A DNA stretch of 64,000 bases from Ruminococcus sp. (GCA_004555265.1 SFIQ01000003.1:148014-212013); one strand, 5' to 3'; positions 52,427 through 60,465 are shown, counted from the first letter of the stretch. Translations and numbers: made by a program. The notes: generated by a model not told the origin, from the letters alone.

Positions 52427-53431
52427 TTAATGCAAATATTGTCCGTTTGCATCTTGAAAACTACCGCAAATAATAATCAACAAATCAATAAACCACCCGA
52501 TACCGCCGAATCCCAATGTTAAAAACCATAAAATGCCTGTGCCGACCTTACCGACATAAAAACGGTGCACACCCAATGTACCGAAGAAAAAGCACAACAG
52601 CCCGGCTGTAGTTTTGCTTTTCGTTGAATATGCCGGTTGGGTATTGATTACCGTCACATTCGGCGTGCCGCCTACTACGGTCGCCTGTTGCCCGGAGACC
52701 GTTGTTACAACGGTTTGTTGCCTATCCGTGGCGACAGATGCCGCAGTGGGACTGCTTTTTTTCTCCGATTGTGTGCCCGGAAGATTCTTTTCTACTTGAA
52801 TTAAATATGTGCGCACCAGCATATAGGAAACCACAGCACTGATGATTGCCGCAATCGCAATCGCAATGAATCGGGATATGCTTATCCAAGCAACCGAAAC
52901 CGATGTAATAAAATTATTTACCAGCCATACAATTCCGCTGCTAACAGTTATCCCCAAAATATTGACTCCGTTACGGATAACACACGGTAACGCAAACACA
53001 GGCAAAGTCAACTTCTGAATGCAACTCGTACCGCGCTGTATGGCCGCTTTATACAGCCCAAAACCGATTCCCAATTCAAGAACGATAAACAAAAGAGAAA
53101 ACAAGCAAGAGAGTGCATTGCTTGCAAAGTAATCCGTATACCCAATACTTATCTCTTGTGCCAGCAATGTTAGTATTCCATTCGGCGCGACCGTAGATAT
53201 GATATACAATAGTGTTGCTAAAATAACCGTAACCGGTGCAAACCAAGCACTTGCAGCAAGCGGTTTTTCCACGGGTGTAACCGTGTTTTGGATAACAACA
53301 GTGTTGGAGTTCTGCAACGGCATTTCCGTATTGGCAGGTGGTACGGGGCAGGTGTTTGTAACTGCCTGTCCGCATTTTCTGCAAATTCCTTCCGGCGGCA
53401 AAATCGCCCCACAATTTGTACAGTATTGCAT
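52427..53431 (-). CDS. Zinc-ribbon, multi-pass membrane protein with C-terminal TM2 domain
   Basis: 334 residues. N-terminal zinc ribbon (CTNCGAILPPEGICRKCG, ~4-21), a Thr/Pro-rich linker, about five membrane segments (~60-215), a low-complexity linker, then a TM2 domain (~275-325) with LGVHRFYVGK and GGIGWFIDLL. Function unknown. GGAGGGG precedes the ATG. First gene of the cassette that is bracketed by pyrG sequences. Confidence 0.85.
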   Translation of the reverse strand: MQYCTNCGAILPPEGICRKCGQAVTNTCPVPPANTEMPLQNSNTVVIQNTVTPVEKPLAASAWFAPVTVILATLLYIISTVAPNGILTLLAQEISIGYTDYFASNALSCLFSLLFIVLELGIGFGLYKAAIQRGTSCIQKLTLPVFALPCVIRNGVNILGITVSSGIVWLVNNFITSVSVAWISISRFIAIAIAAIISAVVSYMLVRTYLIQVEKNLPGTQSEKKSSPTAASVATDRQQTVVTTVSGQQATVVGGTPNVTVINTQPAYSTKSKTTAGLLCFFFGTLGVHRFYVGKVGTGILWFLTLGFGGIGWFIDLLIIICGSFQDANGQYLH

Positions 53432-53579
53432 AGTATCCCCTCCGAGGTGTTATGCCGCCTGATGCGGTTCCATCGTGGACAGCACCTGTTCAACATGGAT
53501 AGAATATAATAATATTATACAATAATAAGACAAAGAAAAACAATTCTCTAAAAGCGTACACTTTTACGTTTTTGTGTTT

Positions 53580-53655
53580 GCCGAACAAGCATATTGTGGA
53601 AATGGTAGATCTGCGCGCATAACAACGCCCACAGTCCAAAAGACTGTGGGCGTTG
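53580..53655 (+). pseudogene. Degenerate copy of the pyrG 3' end with its terminator
   Basis: 53580-53618 matches pyrG 51292-51330 at about 34 of 39 bases and reads NKHIVEMVDLRA against DKHIVEMVELRD. It then jumps at a shared GCGC to the pyrG terminator, whose 14-bp core stem is repeated at 53621-53655. The intervening ~130 bases of pyrG are missing. Confidence 0.8.
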
Positions 53656-53672
53656 CGTTTATCTATTGCATT

Positions 53673-54359
53673 TTATACCGTTTCGTCGGTGATAACGCTG
53701 CATTCTTTCAAAAGCATTTCCGTCCGTTTGGTATTTTCGCGCGGAATGACCGTAAAGTTCTCTAACTTTACATTTTCCGCATACCGTCCGTACAGCCCAT
53801 AAGCGTTTAAATTCCGCATACGGTTGCATTCGGGGTAGGTATCGTCATACGCGGGCACAAACGGGCGGTAATCGTAGTAGTCCTCCCCCGGTGCATACTG
53901 CAAGTTGAAATCGGTCAGTGTGATATTCTGCACGGTCAAGTCCTTTGTACCGGTGATAATCACGGGAATTTCTATGCCGTCTGCTGTAAGGGTTTCTACC
54001 TTTACTTTTTGAATTGCGCCTGTATTGTCAAAATCCCGGTCTCGGTTGCGATTGTTGAGGCGCACAAACAACGGACAGGCAACACCGCGCATTTGGATAT
54101 TCCGAATTTCCACATGTTCGACCTTTGCGCCGTCGGCGGATTCAATCGAAATGCCCGAAACGCCGCTCGGGTAAATATCGTCCATGAAGAATTCGCAGTT
54201 TTCCACCGTCACACCTGAAATATCGTAGCTTGTTTCCGTGCCGATTTTAAACGCATTTGTGCAAGAGGTGACCTTACAGTCGCGCACGGTCACATTTTCC
54301 ATCATTACCTGTTTGCCGAGTGATTTGCTGTTTTTCAGCACAATCCCGTCGTCACCCCC
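53673..54359 (-). pseudogene. 5'-truncated GH28 (polygalacturonase-like) gene
   Basis: Beginning at GGDDGIVLKNSKSLG, the frame covers only the second half of a GH28 beta-helix (about 228 residues against ~450), with CTNAFKIGTETS and DITLTDFN-type helix turns. The N-terminal half with the first catalytic Asp is absent. The region upstream is the promoter of the divergent zinc-ribbon gene. The in-frame extension beyond 54359 has no GH28 features. Confidence 0.75.
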
Positions 54360-54414
54360 CTGTGCAATCACAATGTGACGGATTTGTAAACTTTGCAAAT
54401 TTGCGCAAAATGGT

Positions 54415-54443
54415 TTGAAATCGTCCGACAGATATGGTATGAT
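54415..54443 (+). promoter_or_regulatory. Sigma-A promoter of the zinc-ribbon/TPR gene
   Basis: TTGAAA, 17-base spacer, TATGAT. Confidence 0.6.
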
Positions 54444-54473
54444 AATATAGATATTATGCAAGGAGGTATCGCC

Positions 54474-56009
54474 TTGAGTGATTTGAACGATTTGAACGGC
54501 TTGTCTGCCGATATGCCGCAGGACGCGCCCGTACAGCCCGTACAGCCCGTTGCGCCCACAGCACCGGTGGCAGAGGAGCAAGCCCTACACGATGAAATGG
54601 AAGAATTGGCAAAGGTGTTTCAAGAGGAGTTAGACCGTGCCAAAGCCGAGGCCAAAGAAGTTGCGGAAACCGAACCCGTTGACCCCGAAATCGAGCTTTC
54701 CGCCGAACAAATCCCTCCGACGACTTCCGAAGCACCTGCCGCGAACGAGCCGATTCCGGAAGAGGAACTTTGCGACTGCTGTGGGGAGAAACGGCGCGGC
54801 ACAGCCGAAAATCCCGACTCCCCCTATTGTACGGAATGCGACGCGGGCTTGCGGCACTATCCGTTCGACTTTTTGAATATCTTTTTTGCGATTGTCGCCA
54901 TTTGCTTTGTGTTCTACGGCGGATATGTCTTTGCTGACCACACCGAAACCTTCGTTGCCGTGCACAAGGCAGACAGCTTGCGTGCGGAAAAGAAAATGTA
55001 TTCTGCCTTGGACGCATACTCTGTTGCGGCAAACACCATGCTCAACAACCATATCAACGGTGAGCTTGTGTATAAGCGTGAAATTTTGTTGGCCGCCGAT
55101 TTAGGCTATGTCAGCGGGCTTTCCGAGCCTGCCGCCAATATACACGGTTGGGAGCTTTCCCTGCCGCATTTCCGCGCAGCGAAGAAAACCTTGGACAATG
55201 CCGCTGAAATTACCGCGACCGCACAAGCGGTCAGCACGCTGTTGTCGCCCTATGAAACCACCGCGGCGCAGGATATTCCTTATGACACGTTGATTGCACA
55301 ATTAGAAGCGTTGAAAACCGCACCGGTGACCGCCACACAGGCGGACGAGACGGAAACAGAAGATACGACCGGCGTTGCCGATGCGTATGACCCGCAGGCA
55401 CAGCAGTACAGCACCGCCATGCTGTCGTTCTACAAATACTATGTTGCACTGCTGTGTAAAAAAGATTTGGAAACACAAATCGCCTTTTTGGAAGAAATTC
55501 AGACCGCCGCACCGGATATGGTTTGGCTGTATGCACCGTTGCTTGCAGAGTTGTATGCAAAAACCGACCGCGATATTGAACCGATGTGTCAACTGATGGC
55601 GGACTGCAATGCAGAGGATAATTCCCCGGCGCTTGCTCGAGTGATTCGCTTGCGCATTCAAGGGCAATACGAAGAAGCAATCGCCTTGTGTGATGACACG
55701 CTTGCCGTTTCTGCCGATTTGGAGACGGAATTCTATCGCCAAAAAGCGTTGATGCTTTTGGTGCAGGGACAATACAGCGAGGCGTACACCATCGTCAATG
55801 ATGTATACGAAAACAGTTCTCCCTCTTTATTAACCGTATATACCGTTGCGCTCAGTGCGGCGGCCGCCGGCGAAGAAACCGCCTATAACGAGGTCATCGA
55901 AATGCTCACAGGGTACGGCTACCCCATTCCCGCAGAGGTCACCGGCTACAAAGACGGCTCGGTAACCATGGAGCAAATCTTGTGTGAGGGGGATTACGAT
56001 ATCTCATGA
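54474..56009 (+). CDS. Zinc-ribbon, single-pass membrane protein with TPR-like C-terminal domain
   Basis: 511 residues from a TTG with GGAGG seven bases upstream. An acidic Pro/Ala-rich N-terminus (~1-100), a Cys4 zinc-binding patch CDCCGEKRRG...YCTEC (~101-124), one membrane segment (~140-160) and a long helical region (~165-490) with TPR-like repeats (e.g. QGQYEEAIALCDDTLAVSAD). Probably a scaffold at the membrane; no enzyme motif. It overlaps the next membrane protein gene by 4 bp. Confidence 0.8.
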   Translation: MSDLNDLNGLSADMPQDAPVQPVQPVAPTAPVAEEQALHDEMEELAKVFQEELDRAKAEAKEVAETEPVDPEIELSAEQIPPTTSEAPAANEPIPEEELCDCCGEKRRGTAENPDSPYCTECDAGLRHYPFDFLNIFFAIVAICFVFYGGYVFADHTETFVAVHKADSLRAEKKMYSALDAYSVAANTMLNNHINGELVYKREILLAADLGYVSGLSEPAANIHGWELSLPHFRAAKKTLDNAAEITATAQAVSTLLSPYETTAAQDIPYDTLIAQLEALKTAPVTATQADETETEDTTGVADAYDPQAQQYSTAMLSFYKYYVALLCKKDLETQIAFLEEIQTAAPDMVWLYAPLLAELYAKTDRDIEPMCQLMADCNAEDNSPALARVIRLRIQGQYEEAIALCDDTLAVSADLETEFYRQKALMLLVQGQYSEAYTIVNDVYENSSPSLLTVYTVALSAAAAGEETAYNEVIEMLTGYGYPIPAEVTGYKDGSVTMEQILCEGDYDIS

Positions 56010-56581
56010 AAATTCTCTATTTGATTGTCAAATATATTACGATTATCGGCACCTTTTTGCAGGCATTCTTTGAGCATTTGACCTGCCGCATTTATGAAGT
56101 TTTGATTGAAGACGGCAGATATTTGCGGGCAAACGAAATGTGCGGGCACATTGAGCACGAAATTATCCGCAAACGCTCGGTTTCGTTTGGCGTGTGCTTT
56201 TTCCCATTCCTGTTTAACCTCTTGTTGGGGCTGATTACGGTCTCTGTGGGCGCGGTGAACATTTATTATCTCGGAGAATTCTTCACGAGCAGCGGCATTG
56301 TTCACATTGCCAACTTCCTGTTTTTATGGATGGGCATTTCTTGCCTGACCAATTTGTTCCCACAGTGGGAGGACGCCTTGACCTTAAAAGAGGAAATCTA
56401 CGGCAAAGGTAAATCCAATTTGTTTGTCAAAATCATTGCCGCCCCGATTTTCGCCGTGCTGTATGCCGGCGCATGGTTGCAAAAATGCGGCATTACGCTG
56501 TTGACCTCCGTGGCGTTTTCGTTCGCCGTACCGTACATTCTCCGCGCGATTGTCCCCGCACTTTACGCCGCATTGCTATAA
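56006..56581 (+). CDS. Multi-pass membrane protein, partner of the TPR protein
   Basis: 191 residues with four or five hydrophobic segments. CGHIEHEIIRKRS near residue 47, before the first long hydrophobic pair, is reminiscent of, but does not match, HExxH metalloproteases. Family not recognised. The ATGA overlap with the TPR gene implies coupled synthesis. Confidence 0.7.
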   Translation: MKILYLIVKYITIIGTFLQAFFEHLTCRIYEVLIEDGRYLRANEMCGHIEHEIIRKRSVSFGVCFFPFLFNLLLGLITVSVGAVNIYYLGEFFTSSGIVHIANFLFLWMGISCLTNLFPQWEDALTLKEEIYGKGKSNLFVKIIAAPIFAVLYAGAWLQKCGITLLTSVAFSFAVPYILRAIVPALYAALL

Positions 56582-56595
56582 AGCATAGAAACTGA

Positions 56596-56633
56596 AAAAG
56601 GCTTGCAGAGATTGTGTCTCCGCAAGCTTTTTT
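56596..56633. terminator. Terminator after the TPR/membrane pair
   Basis: Imperfect stem AAAAGGCTTGC.../...GCAAGCTTTTTT with a short AGA/TCT extension; T6 on the plus strand. Confidence 0.75.
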
Positions 56634-56642
56634 AACACACTT

Positions 56643-57149
56643 TTACTGCTTGGCCGTTTTTTCGATTGTACCGATAATAAACGGCACAACCTCGTCAGGC
56701 GCAATATCCAACACCTGTGCGAATTCCTGATACAACAGTTTTTCTGCCTGTGCCATCGCCTCGGCGTCGGCGCGGTGGAAGCGTCTGCCGCTGTTTTCCG
56801 TTTCCGTGCGTTTTTGGTACAGCGTTTTAATCAGCGCAATCAGCTCTTTGTGGTCGCCGCGGCGTAAAATCTTCGTTTGCACTTCTTTGCGCAGATTGTC
56901 ATTCTCAATCCATTCTCCTTGCTGTGCGGGCATTTCGCGAACAAGCGCCACAACCTCGTCTGCCGACAAAAGTTTTCGTATATGTACCTTATCGCTGTCC
57001 ACAGGGCAATATATTACCGTGTTGTCGCCGTATACCGGACGCAAGACATAATATTTCAGCGTTTCTCTGCCGAATTTTTTATCACAGATTTCCGTAATTT
57101 TGCAAATTCCCGACTGCCCGTACATCACGGTATCATTCACAGCATACAT
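56643..57149 (-). CDS. CarD-family transcriptional regulator
   Basis: 168 residues from the ATG at 57149 (CGGAGG nine bases upstream). The N-terminal CarD/CdnL/TRCF RNA-polymerase-binding domain (~1-60; YAVNDTVMYGQSGICKITEI) is followed by a helical C-terminal domain. These proteins bind the RNA polymerase beta subunit and act on promoters. Its target is unknown. Confidence 0.87.
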   Translation of the reverse strand: MYAVNDTVMYGQSGICKITEICDKKFGRETLKYYVLRPVYGDNTVIYCPVDSDKVHIRKLLSADEVVALVREMPAQQGEWIENDNLRKEVQTKILRRGDHKELIALIKTLYQKRTETENSGRRFHRADAEAMAQAEKLLYQEFAQVLDIAPDEVVPFIIGTIEKTAKQ

Positions 57150-57254
57150 TCTAAAAAGCCTCCGCATTCCGATTTCTGCACTTTTATTGTACACTTTTTT
57201 TCGGGCGGATGTAATAGGCTTTTTTCACAAAAAAGATTTAGAAACACCCGTAAT

Positions 57255-57283
57255 TTGACAACCAAGCCGGAAAATGCTATATT
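57255..57283 (+). promoter_or_regulatory. Sigma-A promoter of the membrane-anchored hypothetical gene
   Basis: TTGACA, 17-base spacer ending TGC, TATATT. Confidence 0.75.
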
Positions 57284-57316
57284 GAAATCAGTATAAAGTG
57301 ACGAGAGGGAGTACTT

Positions 57317-58189
57317 ATGGCAAAGAAAATCGGAAAAATTATCGGCATTGCATTGGCGGTTGTGTTGGCTGTCATTTTCATATTCGGAATTCTTTTTGTT
57401 GCGCTGTGGGCGGCAGATGACCGCAAAGACCGCGAAGCTTTTGAAAAGAATTATTTGGCAAATATGCCGCAGGAAACGGTTTCCGCGGAAGTTGCCGCAC
57501 GGATGAACAGCAAAACCTATGTGCCGTTAGACAACTGTTGGCATACTTTCGCCCGTCCGACCAAGCGGGTGGATAATTTACAGTTAAACGATACTTTGTC
57601 GGAAAATCAGTACTATTGGCAGTTGAATGACAGCGAAACTTTGACCTTATATGCGTTTTATGACGCCGAGAACGGGCATGGGAATGTTGAAGAACAGTTA
57701 TGCATCGACAGTGCCGCGCTCCCGAACCCGAAAACCGATACGGTTTTGCGCATAGAGTTGTGTGAGAATGCAATTTCGTACAACAGTGATTCTTCTCTGT
57801 CTGTAACACAAGAGGACATCTGCATTACGCCGAATTTGACGCAGGAAGAACTGCGAACGATACAGGAACTTCTGTACACCGAGGATGCCGTTCTGCAAGT
57901 TACAGAATTCACGCCGGATATGTTCGTATTTTCAGCAGACAGAAGCATGGGGCCGGCATATCAGTATATCCGTTGGTATTTTGCGCAAGAGCCTATGCTG
58001 TTTCAGGAAAACGGCGTTCTTTTACAAGATACGCAAGGTGCATACTATGTATCCACCGGCGTTTACAGCATACAAGACCCCTATCAAGGTGATACGCCGG
58101 TTACAAGTTGGCGCACGCGCGCTCTGCGCAAACTGCCGGACAGTCTCAGCCGAAAGATTGCGGAAGCATTTGCACAGCAAGCAGGATAA
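57317..58189 (+). CDS. Membrane-anchored extracytoplasmic hypothetical protein
   Basis: 290 residues: one N-terminal membrane segment (~7-32) and a ~255-residue extracytoplasmic domain rich in beta-forming stretches, with three cysteines and no recognised motif. GAGAGGGAG precedes the ATG. Stand-alone gene with a good promoter. Confidence 0.7.
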   Translation: MAKKIGKIIGIALAVVLAVIFIFGILFVALWAADDRKDREAFEKNYLANMPQETVSAEVAARMNSKTYVPLDNCWHTFARPTKRVDNLQLNDTLSENQYYWQLNDSETLTLYAFYDAENGHGNVEEQLCIDSAALPNPKTDTVLRIELCENAISYNSDSSLSVTQEDICITPNLTQEELRTIQELLYTEDAVLQVTEFTPDMFVFSADRSMGPAYQYIRWYFAQEPMLFQENGVLLQDTQGAYYVSTGVYSIQDPYQGDTPVTSWRTRALRKLPDSLSRKIAEAFAQQAG

Positions 58190-58276
58190 AACCGTCTCGT
58201 TGACAGAAGCAAAAAATTTGTATGGAAAATATTTGCCCCAACCCCGCCCGTGTCGAGAGAAAATCAAAATTTTGCA

Positions 58277-58305
58277 TTGACACGGGCGGCAGAGTTTGTT
58301 ATAAT
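58277..58305 (+). promoter_or_regulatory. Sigma-A promoter of the tRNA-Ser genes
   Basis: TTGACA, 17-base spacer, TATAAT (both boxes consensus). Confidence 0.88.
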
Positions 58306-58355
58306 AACATTCGCTGAAAGAAAGGCGCAACCGGCGTTTCGCTTTTTTCGGAATT

Positions 58356-58445
58356 CGGAGAGATACCGAAGTGGTTATAACGGAACGGTCTTGAAAACCG
58401 TCGTACGGCAACGTACCGTGGGTTCGAATCCCACTCTCTCCGCCA
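58356..58445 (+). tRNA. tRNA-Ser (anticodon TGA)
   Basis: Acceptor GGAGAGA/TCTCTCC, anticodon stem ACGGT/ACCGT around CTTGAAA, long variable arm TACGGCAACGTA, T-arm GTGGGTTCGAATCCCAC, encoded CCA. Confidence 0.96.
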
Positions 58446-58447
58446 TA

Positions 58448-58528
58448 TGACAGTTTGATAGACGAAAATCTATCTTTTCTATATATGTCCGTTCTGCGGA
58501 TTCGAACCCGCGAGGGTTTCGGCGTAAA
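58448..58528. repeat. 81-bp direct repeat, copy 1, after tRNA-Ser(TGA)
   Basis: Identical to 58668-58748. Contains a small GATAGACGAAAATCTATC hairpin and GCGGATTCGAACCCGC, an inverted T-arm-like segment. Confidence 0.88.
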
Positions 58529-58643
58529 GAAAATATGCCGGTGGCATATTTTTAGCCGAAAGCGGCGAGGGCGGTACCGAAACGCGTTGCGTTTGGGTGT
58601 CCCGAGCTATCAGTATGCGAGGGCGTATGCCCGAAGCAGACGG

Positions 58644-58659
58644 TCGAATCCCACTCTCT
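58644..58659 (+). repeat. Duplicated 3' end of tRNA-Ser(TGA)
   Basis: Sixteen bases (TCGAATCCCACTCTCT) identical to 58424-58439 in the tRNA, followed by a changed acceptor end. Confidence 0.8.
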
Positions 58660-58667
58660 TGCGCCTT

Positions 58668-58748
58668 TGACAGTTTGATAGACGAAAATCTATCTTTTCT
58701 ATATATGTCCGTTCTGCGGATTCGAACCCGCGAGGGTTTCGGCGTAAA
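58668..58748. repeat. 81-bp direct repeat, copy 2
   Basis: Perfect copy of 58448-58528, just upstream of tRNA-Ser(GCT). Confidence 0.88.
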
Positions 58749-58779
58749 AATTGCATAATCGTAAAACAAGTTACAACAT

Positions 58780-58870
58780 GGAGAAGTACTCAAGTTGGTG
58801 ACGAGGCGCCCCTGCTAAGGGCGTAGGTCGGGTAACCGGCGCGGGAGTTCGAGTCTCCCCTTCTCCGCCA
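58780..58870 (+). tRNA. tRNA-Ser (anticodon GCT)
   Basis: Acceptor GGAGAAG/CTTCTCC, anticodon loop CTGCTAA between GCCC and GGGC, long variable arm, T-arm GGGAGTTCGAGTCTCCC, encoded CCA. Confidence 0.96.
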
Positions 58871-58874
58871 TATT

Positions 58875-58911
58875 GGAACGCAAGCGTTGATACGATACTT
58901 GCGTTCCTTTT
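58875..58911 (+). terminator. Terminator of the tRNA-Ser genes
   Basis: Ten-bp stem GGAACGCAAG/CTTGCGTTCC, 13-base loop, T-rich tail. Confidence 0.85.
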
Positions 58912-59047
58912 CTTTTTATTAAAATCGGCTTGGCACAAGGCTTTTCGGCACTTTTGTAAATGAGATTTGTTTCGTTGTATCAAAATTCACCTCATCAAAG
59001 TCTAAGTTGAGTAACCCCAACCCGCCCTATTTTGAGTATCTAAAATT

Positions 59048-59148
59048 ACAATGAAACTTTTCTCAAAAGAATAATTTCATTGTGGGGTGGATTAGTTTCA
59101 TTGTGGGATAAAAGTTTCATCGTGACCAAAGAATAGTTTCATTGTAAT
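59048..59148. repeat. Iteron-like array of TTTCATTGTGG repeats
   Basis: Direct copies start at 59075, 59096, 59115 and 59137 (spacing 19-22 bases), with one inverted copy at 59048-59058. The last ends four bases before the -35 box of the next gene. Spaced repeats of this kind occur as transposase sites at IS21-family ends, or as operators. No gene is supported in 58912-59211. Confidence 0.75.
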
Positions 59149-59151
59149 ATA

Positions 59152-59180
59152 TTGTCATACCGTGCCGACTATGATACAAT
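59152..59180 (+). promoter_or_regulatory. Sigma-A promoter of the orphan gene at 59212
   Basis: TTGTCA, 17-base spacer, TACAAT, directly after the repeat array. Confidence 0.65.
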
Positions 59181-59211
59181 AAACTAAATGTGTTATTGGA
59201 GGGTAAATCTT

Positions 59212-59748
59212 ATGGGATTTTTAAACTTGTTCCAAAAGCAACAATCTCAAGATAATAAGTCATGGAAACTTCATTTCATGAATGAAATTCAACAAGATCC
59301 GGAATGGAAGACCAAGATTGATGATGAGCGAAGAAAGCAATCAATTTTTGACGGAATTAAACAGAACGAGGATAGTGCAAGCAATTGGAAAAACATCATT
59401 GCTGACAAATCCCCCCTTTTTGATTATGGGATGTATGGCGGGAAAAGTGGTGCGATATTTCCAATAAACCTTCGTTGTATCTGTTTCCAACATGGAGATG
59501 ACATCTATGATGTTGAATATGTGTGTATAGATTTGAAATCTGGAAAACCATATCTCTCCGTTGAAAAAACTTGTGGTGGTCCAGGTGGATCCTTGGTAAC
59601 AACTTATCAGCAAAAAACTCTTTCTTGGGACTTTTTCGCTCAATATGCTACGCATATTTCTGATGAACTCCGAGATTATTACATTGGAATCTCCGAAAGC
59701 AACTGGCAAGAGTATTTAAATCCAAAATATGTATTTTTTAAGCTGTGA
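59212..59748 (+). CDS. Hypothetical protein in an AT-rich inserted segment
   Basis: 178 residues from the ATG at 59212 (GGAGGG upstream). Charged N-terminal ~50 residues, then an alpha/beta domain with YDVEYVCIDLKSGKPYLSVE and CGGPGGS. No transmembrane segment. Family not recognised; a SMI1/KNR4-like or T6/WXG-type immunity protein is conceivable, without motif support. Base composition is clearly more AT-rich than the rest of the window, and it lies behind tRNA genes, so it is probably acquired. Confidence 0.7.
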   Translation: MGFLNLFQKQQSQDNKSWKLHFMNEIQQDPEWKTKIDDERRKQSIFDGIKQNEDSASNWKNIIADKSPLFDYGMYGGKSGAIFPINLRCICFQHGDDIYDVEYVCIDLKSGKPYLSVEKTCGGPGGSLVTTYQQKTLSWDFFAQYATHISDELRDYYIGISESNWQEYLNPKYVFFKL

Positions 59749-59872
59749 ACTTAGCACATAATATAGTCCTCTAATTGACCAATAATTAGGATGGTTGCAT
59801 CACCTTTTCGGTTACATTTCAATGCAACTTTGCAACCCAATGCAACTCGTATCAAAATATAAGTTATAATCC

Positions 59873-59907
59873 AAAAAAATCCGTTCTCACAGAGGACGGA
59901 TTTTTTT
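59873..59907. terminator. Terminator in the gap after the orphan gene
   Basis: AAAAAAATCCGT/ACGGATTTTTTT stem with T-run. The rest of 59749-60048 shows no gene. Confidence 0.75.
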
Positions 59908-60036
59908 ATTTTTATTGTGCATGGTGCATACAATCAGATATTTGCAGAAAATCCTGTATCAGATCGGCGCATTGGTGCGCAAAGCGATGAAAATGTTCTT
60001 ATGAAAAAGACAGAATACCGACCAACATCTTTGAAA

Positions 60037-60073
60037 AAGCGGCTTACTTCACAATTTGAAGTGTAAGCCGCTT
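60037..60073 (-). terminator. Terminator overlapping the end of the EutA remnant
   Basis: Stem AAGCGGCTTA/TAAGCCGCTT with inner TTCA/TGAA; on the minus strand Ts follow. The remnant's stop codon is in the hairpin. Confidence 0.75.
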
Positions 60074-60465
60074 GCTTTTTCGCGCAGCATTTTCGGAATC
60101 AGTTCCGCAATATAGGCGGCGGCTTCGACGGGCGGCATTCCAAAACGGTTGATGTTGGACACCACCGTATAGTCGCTCTCCCCCGTAATCATCACCGCGC
60201 CGCTTTGCGCCGTGTCCGGCGTGATGTGCGCGGCTTGATATTCTTGCCGTATCAGCGCGGCAATACCCGCGGCGTCAATTTGCCCGTTTTCTAAAAGCGG
60301 TGTAAAATACACAGGGCTTTCATATATAATTTCCTTAGACGCAATTTCTGCCTGCGGCGCTGTACCGAAACCGCCGGTAACCGTAATCCTGATTCGACTG
60401 CAAATCAAATGGGTTGTGGTTGTGCCGATGTCCAAACCAACACTGAAAAGGATTTCTTCCTGCAT
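60049..60465 (-). pseudogene. eutA: Remnant of ethanolamine ammonia-lyase reactivase EutA
   Basis: About 138 residues from the ATG at 60465. The N-terminal actin-like ATPase start is EutA-like: FSVGLDIGTTTTHLI, IIYESPVYFTPLL, GAVMITGES. EutA is ~450-480 residues; here sequence after MITGE turns into an unrelated-looking tail (NRFGMPPVEAAAYIAELIPK) that ends in a terminator hairpin. Probably an internal deletion product. No other eut genes are present. Confidence 0.65.

Noticed and set aside
54360..54581. N-terminal extension of the GH28 remnant
   Set aside because: It reads antisense through the promoter and start of the zinc-ribbon/TPR gene and has no GH28 features.
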